Assembly: GCA_016707895.1 (NCBI GenBank)
Contig: JADJGV010000006.1
Location: 372,001 to 436,000, forward strand
DNA from: Myxococcales bacterium
Lineage (GTDB): Bacteria > Myxococcota_A > Polyangia > Haliangiales > Haliangiaceae
Direction of reading: 5' to 3'
Length of the DNA stretch: 64,000 nt
Shown here piece by piece: positions 14,426 to 21,784 of this stretch; positions within the stretch are counted from its first letter, which is position 1, and each line of letters begins with the position of its first letter. The translations under genes were made by a program, and so were the position numbers. Below the pieces are notes generated by a model, which was given only the letters and a program-made list of their open reading frames with translations, did not search any database and was not told where the DNA came from.

Positions 14426-14473
14426 TATCCTCACCCGGTGGTGACGCCGCTCGCTCCGACGGGGGCGCCGTGA
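14426..14473 (+). promoter_or_regulatory. -10 box and GTG micro-ORF coupled to the rSAM-methyltransferase gene
   Basis: TATCCT (14426-14431) is followed by 6 nt and GTG at 14438, which opens an 11-codon ORF ending in TGA at 14471-14473. The TGA overlaps the GTG start (14470) of the next gene. This could be a leaderless leader peptide that couples translation to the rSAM gene, or a chance ORF. Confidence 0.35.
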
Positions 14474-16263
14474 AGGCGCTGATCAAGGTCGGCTACGGCT
14501 GCAACGATCACTGCACCTTCTGCCACACCCTCGACGTCCGCCACGTCGACGCCCCCGCCGACGAGATCGACCGCAAGATCGACCGCGCCAGGGCCCTGGG
14601 CCACACGATGGTGGTGCTGTCGGGCGGCGAGCCGACCATCCGCCCCGAGCTGGTGCGCTGGGCCCGCCGGGTCGCCGCCCGCGACATGGATTTCGGGCTG
14701 GTCACCAACGGCCGGGTGCTGTCGTACCCGGCGGTGGTGGCCGAGCTGCTGGCGCTGCGGCTGCGCTACGTCTACCTGTCGCTCCACGGCGGCAGCCGCA
14801 CGATCCACAACCGCCTGGTCCGCGCCGACGCCTTCGCCGAGACCTACGGCGCGCTGGCGCAGCTCACCGGCCGGGGCCTCGACCTCAAGGTCAACTGCGT
14901 CGTCACGCTGCAGAACGTCGACCACCTGCGCGGCGTCGTCGACGCGGTGCGGCCGTTCCCCGACGTCACGCTGAAGTTCTCGATGGTCGAGCCCAAGGGC
15001 GGCGGCGCGGCGCTGTTCGCGGCGCTGTCGCCGCGGGTGAGCGACGCCGCGGCGCGGGTGGTCGACGCGATCGAGTACGGGCTGGCCACGGCCGGCGCCG
15101 CCGGGCCGCGCTTCGCCCACGGCGGCTTCCCGCTGTGCCTGGTGCCCGGCCACGAGCACCGCTTCGCCGATCTCAAGACCGATCGCTTCGCGACGATGGT
15201 CGAGGTCGGCGAGCCCGACTACTTCCCGGTCGACGACGACAACAAGCTGCAGCCCGCCGAGCCGTGCGCCGGCTGCGCGCTGGCCGGCCCGTGCCCCGGC
15301 CTCTACCGCGGCTACCACGCCGCGCTGGGCGCCGGCGAGCTGCGGCCGCGCGCCGGCGGGCCGCGCAGCAACTCGTTCGACTACACGCTCGAGGCGACCG
15401 TGCGGCCGTCGCCCGACGGCGCGTGCCCGGTGCTGCGCGTCGGCGTGACGCCGTGGGATCCCGGCCGCCACCTGTTCGTCGCCCACGGCGATCGGGTCGC
15501 GCGGTTCCGCGCCGACAGCCGCGACTTCAACGACGCCGCGCTGCGCGCGATCAAGCACGACCGCGGCCAGCTCTACCTCGATCGCAGCGCCAAGGACGCG
15601 CCCGACGACTTCGCCCGCGATCTGATCAAGCTGGCGCGCAGCCCGCGCTGCGCGCCGTGCCCCGAGTACGCGCGCTGCACCGGCCTGTACGAGCCGGTGC
15701 CCGACGCCGGCTTCGAGCGCGACGACGCGATCGTCCGCGGCTGGCTGGCGGCGCTGGCCGGCGACGTGCTCGACGTCGGCTGCGGCGCCGACGATCGCTA
15801 CGACGCGATCCTGGCGCCGGCGGCGGCGGCCGGCCGGCTGCGCTACGTCGGCGTCGAGCCCGAGCCGGCGCGGGCCGCGGCCCGGGCCGCGCGCTGCTCG
15901 TGGGCCGCGGTGCGGGCCCAGGCGCTCGACGAGGTCGCCGAGCGCGGCGCCTACGATCACGTGCTGGCGCTGCGCAGCTGGAACCACTTCCCCGACGGCG
16001 ACCGCGCGCTGGCCCAGCTGGCCGCGCTGGCCCGCCCCGGCGGCACGGTGATCATCGTCGACAACGTCGCGTTCGGGCTGGCGCGCACGCCGGCCCAGAC
16101 CGCGCGGGCCCGGGCCGGCGCCGCCGGCTTCGAGCACTTCCGCGACGACGACTCCCACGCCGTGGTGCGGCGCGCCGCCGCCGCCGGCCTCGCGGTGCTC
16201 GATCACCACCCGGTCGGCCCGGCGACGTCGAACCAGTGGGCGGTCCGGCTGCGCGCGCCTTGA
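14470..16263 (+). CDS. Radical SAM protein fused to a second Cys-motif domain and a SAM methyltransferase
   Basis: 597 residues from GTG 14470; no in-frame start lies close upstream. Domains: rSAM core with CNDHCTFC (C11, C15, C18) and VVLSGGEPTIRPE; auxiliary motif FPLCLV plus CAGCALAGPCPG; a middle domain (~300-415) ending in a second CAPCPEYARCTG; and a class I methyltransferase (~430-597) with DVLDVGCG as motif I and a LAALARPGGTVIIVD strand. One polypeptide thus combines radical and polar SAM chemistry. It heads the plus-strand run that contains the HXS cassette (next gene 31 bp away), so it may act on the same peptide. Confidence 0.85.
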   Translation: MKALIKVGYGCNDHCTFCHTLDVRHVDAPADEIDRKIDRARALGHTMVVLSGGEPTIRPELVRWARRVAARDMDFGLVTNGRVLSYPAVVAELLALRLRYVYLSLHGGSRTIHNRLVRADAFAETYGALAQLTGRGLDLKVNCVVTLQNVDHLRGVVDAVRPFPDVTLKFSMVEPKGGGAALFAALSPRVSDAAARVVDAIEYGLATAGAAGPRFAHGGFPLCLVPGHEHRFADLKTDRFATMVEVGEPDYFPVDDDNKLQPAEPCAGCALAGPCPGLYRGYHAALGAGELRPRAGGPRSNSFDYTLEATVRPSPDGACPVLRVGVTPWDPGRHLFVAHGDRVARFRADSRDFNDAALRAIKHDRGQLYLDRSAKDAPDDFARDLIKLARSPRCAPCPEYARCTGLYEPVPDAGFERDDAIVRGWLAALAGDVLDVGCGADDRYDAILAPAAAAGRLRYVGVEPEPARAAARAARCSWAAVRAQALDEVAERGAYDHVLALRSWNHFPDGDRALAQLAALARPGGTVIIVDNVAFGLARTPAQTARARAGAAGFEHFRDDDSHAVVRRAAAAGLAVLDHHPVGPATSNQWAVRLRAP

Positions 16264-16294
16264 CCGCGCCCGGCGCCCCCGGTACCACCGTGCC

Positions 16295-16804
16295 ATGGCC
16301 AGTTTGCCGTCGATCCCCGGAGAGCTGGCGAGCGCCGACGTCGCCAGCGGCGTGGTGCGCCTGACCGTCCGCGAGGAGCTGTACCCGCTCGACGCGGTGT
16401 TCGCCGCGGCGTTCACGTTCATCAAGGACTGCTGGGTGGTGGTCGATCGCGCCGACGCCGCGCACTGGGCGATCGCGCTGACGCCCAAGGCCGCCGGGGC
16501 CAGCGCCGAGCTGCTCGAGCAGTGGGTCGGCGGCTTCGCCAACGAGCTCCTGGCCTGCGCCTACCGCCACCGCCTGGCCAAGGACCACCGCGCCACCGTC
16601 GAGGCGGTCACCGCCGCGGCGCTGGCCGGCGCGCTGGGCCCGCCGTCGCTCGACGAGCTCGAGGACTTCGACTTCTCCAACGAGGCGTTCGAGGATCCGC
16701 TGGGCATCGCGATGTCGTGGGAGGACAAGTACGGCAAGAAGGCCAAGGCCGGCGACGCCGCGCCGGCCGGCAGCACCGACGACGACGACGGCGGTGCGCC
16801 GTGA
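16295..16804 (+). CDS. hxsD: HxsD-like protein of the His-Xaa-Ser system
   Basis: 169 residues. The region LYPLDAVFAAAFTFIKDCWVV and the helix NELLACAYRHRL (residues 83-94) match the HxsD pattern, which has a conserved LLNDYxLRE-like helix; an acidic, low-complexity tail is extra. HxsD is a small protein of unknown biochemical role that accompanies the paired rSAM maturases and the repeat peptide in HXS systems. A TACCAC box ends 6 nt before the ATG. Its stop overlaps the next GTG (GTGA). Family call from pattern recognition plus the adjacent hxsB and hxsA. Confidence 0.68.
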   Translation: MASLPSIPGELASADVASGVVRLTVREELYPLDAVFAAAFTFIKDCWVVVDRADAAHWAIALTPKAAGASAELLEQWVGGFANELLACAYRHRLAKDHRATVEAVTAAALAGALGPPSLDELEDFDFSNEAFEDPLGIAMSWEDKYGKKAKAGDAAPAGSTDDDDGGAP

Positions 16805-17025
16805 TCGAGCTGCGGCTGCACAAGGACGTCTACGACGGCGCCGCGGTCGACGCGGCGATGAAGCAGTTCGGGCGCTACGCCCGGCTGACCGCCCGCGACG
16901 AGGCCAGCCACTGGGTGGTGCAGATCGAGGCGACGACGCCGGCCCGCGCGCGCACGGTGGCTGGCGAGCTGGGCAACGCGGCGCTGGGCGGCAGCACCAA
17001 GGCCCGGCCGGCGGTGCAGCCGTGA
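16801..17025 (+). CDS. Second, short HxsD-like protein
   Basis: 74 residues from GTG 16801, coupled on both sides by GTGA overlaps. IELRLHKDVYDGAAVDAAMKQFGRYARL and SHWVVQIEA align in layout with the N-terminal half of the preceding HxsD-like protein (xxLYPLDAVxxAAxxF... then HWAIAL), followed by ARTVAGELGNAAL in place of the longer helix. It looks like a truncated paralogue; having two HxsD-like proteins in a row is unusual. It might form a heterodimer with the larger one or bind the peptide. Confidence 0.55.
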   Translation: MIELRLHKDVYDGAAVDAAMKQFGRYARLTARDEASHWVVQIEATTPARARTVAGELGNAALGGSTKARPAVQP

Positions 17026-18551
17026 GGCTGGCGCCGCTCGATGAGCTGGCGACCCGGCACGCCGTCGCGTTCCGGTTCCGCCCGATCGGCGACCGGGTGC
17101 TGATCACCAACCAGGAGGGGCGCTGGCTCCTGCTCACCGCCGAGGAGTTCGACGCGTACACCCGCGATCGGGTGCCGGCCGACAGCCCGCTGCACGCGCG
17201 CCTGGCCGGCGCCAACTTCCTCGCCGATCACTACGACCTGCGGGCCGCGGTCGAGATGGTGCGGGCGCGCAAGCGCTTCGTCCACCACGGCCCCAACCTG
17301 CACATGGCGGTGGTGACGCTGCGCTGCAACGAGACCTGCGTCTACTGCCACGCGTCGCGCGCCGACATGGACGCGGTCCACACCGACATGACCCGCGAGG
17401 TCGCGGAGCAGACCGTCGACTTCATCTTCAAGACCACCAGCCCGTTCGTCACGATCGAGTTCCAGGGCGGCGAGCCGCTGGTGAACTTCCCGGTGGTCCA
17501 GCACCTGATCGAGTACGCGCTCGACAAGAACCGCGCCGCCGGCAAGCAGCTCGAGTTCACGATGGTCTCGAACCTGGCGATGATGGACGACGCCAAGCTC
17601 GCGTACCTGCTGAGCCGGAAGGTGCAGCTGTGCACCAGCATCGACGGGCCGGCGCCGCTGCACGACAAGCAGCGGGTGCTGCCGATGGCGTCGAGCTACG
17701 ACCACGCGGCGCGGTGGATCAAGCGCATCAACGACGCCTACGCCGCCGCCGGCCTCGACCCGACGCTCTACCACGTCGAGGCGCTGCTCACGACCACCCG
17801 GGCCACGCTGCCGCAGTGGAAGGAGCTGGTCGACACCTACGTCGCGCTGGGCTGCCGCGCGCTGTTCCTGCGCCCGCTCGATCCGTTCGGCTTCGCCGCC
17901 AGGACCGGGCCCAAGCTCGAGTACCCGCGCCGCGAGTACCTCGAGTTCTACCGTCGCGCGGTCGACTACATGATCGAGCTGCACGGCCGCGGCACCGAGA
18001 TCCTCGAGCGCTACGCGGCGATCTTCCTGACCAAGATCCTGAGCGGGGTCGACCCCAACTTCCTCGACGTGCGCTGGCCGGCGGGCGCCGGCCTGGGCGC
18101 GCTGGCCTACGGCTACGACGGCCGGATCTTCACCTGCGACGAGGGCCGCATGCTCGACGCGATGGGCGACGACGCCTTCGCGGTCGGCCACGTCGCGACG
18201 TCGAAGTACCGCGACGTCGTCGGCCACGAGACCGTGCGCGCGGTGACGATCGCGTCGAACCTCGACGCGACGCCCGACTGCGTCGACTGCACCTACCAGC
18301 CGTACTGCGGCGTGCCGCCCAGCCACAGCTACAAGACCCAGGGCACGATCTTCGGCCGGATGCGCGAGAGCGCGCTGTGCGAGGTCTACAAGGGCATCCA
18401 GGACTACCTGTTCGAGAAGCTGGCCACCGGCGACGCCGCGACCCGGGCCACGCTCGAGCGCTGGACCACCCACCGCCCGCGCGAGCACTTCCTGCAGGAC
18501 GCCGCGGGATCGCCGGCCCCCGGCACGAAACCGGTGGCGCCGCGGCCGTGA
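17022..18551 (+). CDS. hxsB: HxsB-like radical SAM/SPASM maturase
   Basis: 509 residues from GTG 17022. Residues ~15-65 look like the HxsB N-terminal recognition domain (RPIGDRVLITNQEGRWLLL). The rSAM site is CNETCVYC (C102, C106, C109), the SAM motif IEFQGGEPLVNFP. The C-terminal SPASM-like domain has GYDGRIFTCDEGRM, CVDCTYQPYCG, GTIFGRM and a last Cys before EVYKGIQDYLFEKL, all typical of HxsB. It is coupled to the HxsD-like genes and lies 49 bp before the repeat peptide, which is its likely substrate. HXS modification chemistry cannot be read from sequence. Confidence 0.88.
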   Translation: MRLAPLDELATRHAVAFRFRPIGDRVLITNQEGRWLLLTAEEFDAYTRDRVPADSPLHARLAGANFLADHYDLRAAVEMVRARKRFVHHGPNLHMAVVTLRCNETCVYCHASRADMDAVHTDMTREVAEQTVDFIFKTTSPFVTIEFQGGEPLVNFPVVQHLIEYALDKNRAAGKQLEFTMVSNLAMMDDAKLAYLLSRKVQLCTSIDGPAPLHDKQRVLPMASSYDHAARWIKRINDAYAAAGLDPTLYHVEALLTTTRATLPQWKELVDTYVALGCRALFLRPLDPFGFAARTGPKLEYPRREYLEFYRRAVDYMIELHGRGTEILERYAAIFLTKILSGVDPNFLDVRWPAGAGLGALAYGYDGRIFTCDEGRMLDAMGDDAFAVGHVATSKYRDVVGHETVRAVTIASNLDATPDCVDCTYQPYCGVPPSHSYKTQGTIFGRMRESALCEVYKGIQDYLFEKLATGDAATRATLERWTTHRPREHFLQDAAGSPAPGTKPVAPRP

Positions 18552-18600
18552 TCGGCGGTAACCTCGGCACCACCTCGTAGACCGCACCACCACGTAGACC

Positions 18601-18969
18601 ATGCCAGGCAACGACGACAACCTGTTCGATCCGAAGCGGCCGTCGGCGCAGCCGGTCGGCGGCGACGCCCCGGTGATCGACGACGACGCCGCGATCCCGG
18701 TGTTCAAGGGCAAGCCGTCCGACGCGCTGTTGCCGGTCGAGCGCGAGGTCTCCGACAAGGCGCGCGACGACGCCGACGCCGCGCCGCCGGTCAGCGGCGA
18801 CGATCCGATCCGCGCTCAGCACGCCAGCCACGGCAGCCACGGCTCGCACGGCAGCCACGGCTCGCACGGCAGCCACGGCTCGCACGGCAGCCACGGCTCG
18901 CACGGCAGCCACGGCTCGCACGGCAGCCACGGCTCGCACGGCAGCCACGGCTCGCACGGCAGCTGGTAG
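18601..18969 (+). CDS. hxsA: HxsA-like His-Xaa-Ser repeat peptide (RiPP-like precursor)
   Basis: 122 residues. Residues 1-73 are an acidic, soluble leader-like region without a signal peptide (MPGNDDNLFDPKRPSAQPVG... IPVFKGKPSDALLPVE). Residues 74-121 are HAS followed by fifteen uninterrupted HGS triplets, and the protein ends in Trp122. His-Xaa-Ser tandem C-termini define HxsA, the presumed substrate of HxsB/HxsC. It follows hxsB directly. The leader may bind the N-terminal domain of HxsB. No Shine-Dalgarno is evident. Very regular His spacing would also suit metal binding. Confidence 0.85.
   Translation: MPGNDDNLFDPKRPSAQPVGGDAPVIDDDAAIPVFKGKPSDALLPVEREVSDKARDDADAAPPVSGDDPIRAQHASHGSHGSHGSHGSHGSHGSHGSHGSHGSHGSHGSHGSHGSHGSHGSW
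18820..18966 (+). repeat. Coding 9-bp/18-bp tandem array (HGS triplets)
   Basis: After the HAS triplet the DNA alternates strictly between CACGGCAGC and CACGGCTCG for 15 units (eight AGC, seven TCG), an 18-bp period. The exact alternation of synonymous Ser codons shows recent expansion by slippage or unequal exchange rather than slow drift. Confidence 0.9.
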
Positions 18970-18972
18970 CGA

Positions 18973-19494
18973 TCAGGCGATCGCGGTCAGCTCTTCGCCG
19001 CCGAACCGCGCCAGGTAGCCGGCGTCGACGCCCGGGCACTGCGCGCGCGCGGCGCACAGGTCGCAGGCCGGCGCGAACGCACGCGCCCGCGTGACCTCCG
19101 CGTGGGCCGCGAACGGCCCGAGCAGGCAGCGCGGCGCGTCGACGATCACCGTCGGCAGGCCGAGGCGGCGGGCGCGCTCGGCGGCGTGCAGCGCGTGGGG
19201 CAACGCCATCGCCAGCCGCGGGATCGTGCGCGGCACCGCGGCGGCGGCGACGTCGGTGTCGGCCAGCACCCGCAGCCGCCAGCGCGCGACGTGGTGGCGG
19301 CGCAGCAGCACCGGCAGCCCGGCCAGCGCGCGGTAGCTCGAGCGGGTCAGCGGGGTATCGACGGTGATCACCGCGCCGGCGGCGCGGGCGGCGGTCAGCG
19401 CGGCCAGCGCCTCGGCGAACGCCCCGGTGCGGCCGGCGTGGAAGTCGTGGGCCGCGGCGTCAGGGCCGGCCAGCTCCACGATCGCGGCGGTCAC
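18973..19494 (-). CDS. Stand-alone rSAM-like pseudo-domain (no CxxxCxxC)
   Basis: 173 residues from GTG. It aligns in layout with the C-terminal half of the rSAM protein at 28198: IPRLAMALPHALHAAERARRLG and APRCLLG correspond to MPRMTEAMPHVAAALAAGRAHG and LPRCLLG, and both end in CxxCxxxxxCPG then YLARFG/YLARYG. The N-terminal half with the radical cluster is missing, so it cannot do radical chemistry alone; it might scaffold, bind substrate or bind one Fe-S cluster through the C-terminal cysteines. It converges on hxsA (3-bp gap) and is coupled to the Tat protein by GTGA. Confidence 0.65.
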   Translation of the reverse strand: MTAAIVELAGPDAAAHDFHAGRTGAFAEALAALTAARAAGAVITVDTPLTRSSYRALAGLPVLLRRHHVARWRLRVLADTDVAAAAVPRTIPRLAMALPHALHAAERARRLGLPTVIVDAPRCLLGPFAAHAEVTRARAFAPACDLCAARAQCPGVDAGYLARFGGEELTAIA

Positions 19495-20072
19495 GCCGGG
19501 ACGACGTAGACGCCGCCCGGGAACCGCCGGTGGCGCTCGGCCTGGCTGGTCAGCGCCAGCGCGTCGCCGCCGCGGTGCCGGAGCGCCTGGGCGAGCTGCG
19601 CGATCGCGGCCTCGAGGTCGGGCGGCGTGGGGCGCGTGCCGCGGCCGGAGTTGACCAGGTACAGGTGGCCGGCGCCGGTGGCCGCGATGCCGGGCGGCGA
19701 CGCGGCGTCGTGGCGCAACAGGTCGATCTGGGCGCGGCGCCCGTCGGCGTGGGCCAGCACCAGCGGCAGGCCGCCGCGGAACACGCCGTGGATCCGCGCC
19801 AGCGTCCAGCCGCCGAAGGTGGCGCCGACCGCGAGCGGCGCGAGGAAGGCGTGGACCGCGGCGTCGGGCGGCGGCGGCAGATCGTCGTGCACGCGGGTGG
19901 TGACCGGCGCCGGCGGACCGCTGGCGCCGACGTCGTCGACCGGCGGCGGCGGGCTCTTGCCGGGCGAGGCGACGGCGACCTTGGCCAGCGCCCCGGTGCC
20001 GACCACCAGCGCGGCCGAGCGCCCGAGGCCGGACAGGAACGCGCGGCGGCTACGAGAGCGATCGTCGGCCAT
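19491..20072 (-). CDS. Tat-signal protein of unknown function
   Basis: 193 residues from ATG 20072; GTG 20075 is an alternative, but a TACGCT box lies exactly 7 nt before the ATG, the local leaderless rule. The N-terminus has a twin-arginine signal (SRSRRAFLSGLG, then SAALVVGTGALAKVAVA), implying export of a folded protein. The body shows TFGGWTLARIHGVFRGGLPLVLAHADG and GAGHLYLVNSGRGTRPTPPD; no domain is recognised. It is coupled upstream of the pseudo-rSAM gene, so it belongs with the HXS neighbourhood. Confidence 0.65.
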   Translation of the reverse strand: MADDRSRSRRAFLSGLGRSAALVVGTGALAKVAVASPGKSPPPPVDDVGASGPPAPVTTRVHDDLPPPPDAAVHAFLAPLAVGATFGGWTLARIHGVFRGGLPLVLAHADGRRAQIDLLRHDAASPPGIAATGAGHLYLVNSGRGTRPTPPDLEAAIAQLAQALRHRGGDALALTSQAERHRRFPGGVYVVPA

Positions 20073-20105
20073 CACCGAAAGCGTACGGGCCGCGTCGGGT
20101 CGGGG

Positions 20106-20783
20106 TCAAGCCGGATCGCCGAACGCCAGGACGCAGGCGTCGGCGGGGGCGTCGGCCGGCGCGGCGCGGGTGCCGTCGGGCGCGATCGCCACCGGGCTCA
20201 CCAGCCGCGCGCGCAGCACCGCGGCGCCGGCGGCGTCGTGCGCGGTGGCGGCGGCGATCACGCGATCGGCGTAGGCCAGGGACGGCGCGCAGTCGAACGC
20301 GCACGGCACGTGGGACAGCCAGCCGCTGGTGCGATCGATCGCGAACACGTTGGCGCGCGCGTCGAGCCGGCGCGATCGCGCGGCCGCCTCGCTGGCGGCG
20401 ATGAAGTCCTCGTGGGCCCGGGCGCCGGTCGCGGTGACGTCGGCGCCACGGGCGATGCGCGCGACGAACGCCTCGACGCAGCAGGCCGGGAAGCCCAGCG
20501 CGGCGCCCAGCGCGCGGTGCGGCGCGGGATCGAAGCGGTCGCGCAGCGTCGGCCCGGGCAGCGCCTGGCCCTCGAGGGCGTGCAGCGCGCGGGCCGCGGC
20601 CGGCGTGCGGGCGACGTAGACGATCGTGCGATCGCCGAGGTCGTGCAGGGCCACCGCGAAGCCGCGGCGCGCGGCGGCCGCCGCCTCCGCCCGGGCCCGC
20701 CGCGGATCGCGCAGCAGCCGCAGCGCCGGCTTGAGCCCGGCGATCAGCGCCAGCCACTCGGGCGGGGTCGGGTCGCGCCACAC
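20106..20783 (-). CDS. DUF483-like protein (GFPxCCVEAF type)
   Basis: 225 residues from GTG. Hallmarks are ALGFPACCVEAFVARI and HVPCAFDCAPSLAYADRVI, i.e. adjacent cysteines plus a later PCxxDC pair. This is the DUF483-type pattern known from archaea and scattered bacteria, function unknown. A TAGCAT box ends 6 nt before the GTG. It is divergently transcribed from a second protein with the same motifs only 29 bp away. The four cysteines could hold a metal. Family call from motif recognition only. Confidence 0.65.
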   Translation of the reverse strand: MWRDPTPPEWLALIAGLKPALRLLRDPRRARAEAAAAARRGFAVALHDLGDRTIVYVARTPAAARALHALEGQALPGPTLRDRFDPAPHRALGAALGFPACCVEAFVARIARGADVTATGARAHEDFIAASEAAARSRRLDARANVFAIDRTSGWLSHVPCAFDCAPSLAYADRVIAAATAHDAAGAAVLRARLVSPVAIAPDGTRAAPADAPADACVLAFGDPA

Positions 20784-20812
20784 CCCGCGATGCTACGCTG
20801 GCCGCGCCGCCG
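20784..20812. promoter_or_regulatory. Overlapping divergent promoters of the DUF483-like pair
   Basis: The 29-bp gap holds TAGCAT (minus, 20790-20795; 6 nt before GTG) and TACGCT (plus, 20794-20799; 13 nt before ATG). The two -10-like boxes share bases, so the two genes may compete for RNA polymerase. Confidence 0.45.
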
Positions 20813-21784
20813 ATGCGCCCCGACCTGATCGCCTACGAGCTGCGCACCGGCGCCGCGCTGCGCGCCTCGGCCGCGCGGCTGGCGGCGCTGCCGGACGAGG
20901 CCCCGCCCGACGCGCTGCGGGCGGCCTTGGGGGTCGCGGCGCGCGTGGCCGCGCCGCGGGTGCCGATCGTCGACCGTGCGGTCCCCGCGCTCGGGCGCTC
21001 GATCGAGGCGTGGAGCTTCGCCGCCGGGTTGCGCGAGGTCGCGTTCGTCACGGTCGCGCCCGACCGCGTGGACGCCACCCTGGCCGAGTTTCCCGACGCG
21101 CACGTCGAGCGACGCCCGCGCAAGGTCGAGATCGGCGCGCAAGATCGATGGCGCGACGACCGCGCCCGTGGCGAACCCCGCGTCGAGCTGTACGTGGCGC
21201 GCGACCCTGCCGCCGCGCGTCGCGCGGCCGCGCTCCAGACCGACGATCCGACCCGGCACGCGGCGGCGCTGGGCGCGCTGTTCGGCTATCCGCCGTGCTG
21301 CGTGGCGGCGTTCATCGCGCAGCGGACGCGCAACGACAACACGCTCAACCGCTACCTGGCGGCCTACCGCACCACCAGCCGCGGGCCGTGGCCGTGGCAG
21401 CTCAACGACCTGGACCTGCGGCTGATCGCGTTCTACCCGTGCCGCTACGACTGCCCGACCGCGCTCGCGATCGCGCGCGCGACCGTGGCGGCGATCGGGC
21501 GCGCCCACCCTGCGCTTCCCGGCCAGCTCGCCAGGACGCTCACGGTGACCGTGCTGTACGTCGATCACGACCACCAGGTCTGGCTCCGTCCCCACCCCGA
21601 CCCGGACCCGCACCACTACGACGCGATCACCGGCGTCGGCCGCGGCCGCGCGCTAGCGCCGCTCACCGACGCGGTGGCGCTCGGCGATCGCCTCGGCCAC
21701 GTCGAGGGTGCCCTGGCGCTCCGCGCCGGCGACGACCACGTCGCCGCGATCGCCCCGCCGCCGCTGGTCGCGCGCTTCGCCTGA
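20813..21784 (+). CDS. DUF483-like protein, longer paralogue
   Basis: 323 residues. LFGYPPCCVAAFIAQR (near residue 160) and FYPCRYDCPTALAIARATV repeat the motifs of the divergent neighbour. An extra N-terminal ~130 residues contains SIEAWSFAAGLREVAFVTVAPDRVDATLAEFPDAHV. Its 3' end overlaps the convergent lipoprotein gene at 21653 by 132 bp. Paired DUF483-like genes within an rSAM island suggest a role in handling the modified product or a metal, but this is inference. Confidence 0.65.
   Translation: MRPDLIAYELRTGAALRASAARLAALPDEAPPDALRAALGVAARVAAPRVPIVDRAVPALGRSIEAWSFAAGLREVAFVTVAPDRVDATLAEFPDAHVERRPRKVEIGAQDRWRDDRARGEPRVELYVARDPAAARRAAALQTDDPTRHAAALGALFGYPPCCVAAFIAQRTRNDNTLNRYLAAYRTTSRGPWPWQLNDLDLRLIAFYPCRYDCPTALAIARATVAAIGRAHPALPGQLARTLTVTVLYVDHDHQVWLRPHPDPDPHHYDAITGVGRGRALAPLTDAVALGDRLGHVEGALALRAGDDHVAAIAPPPLVARFA

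Noticed and set aside
11950..14469. Upstream extension of the rSAM-methyltransferase
   Set aside because: The open frame is antisense to two minus-strand genes; homology begins at GTG 14470.
18820..18966. CRISPR-like array
   Set aside because: Repeats are directly adjacent with no spacers and encode HGS triplets in a real reading frame.
21653..21784. Treating the 132-bp convergent overlap as proof of error in one gene
   Set aside because: Convergent overlaps of this size occur; neither protein shows an obvious break, so it is only noted.
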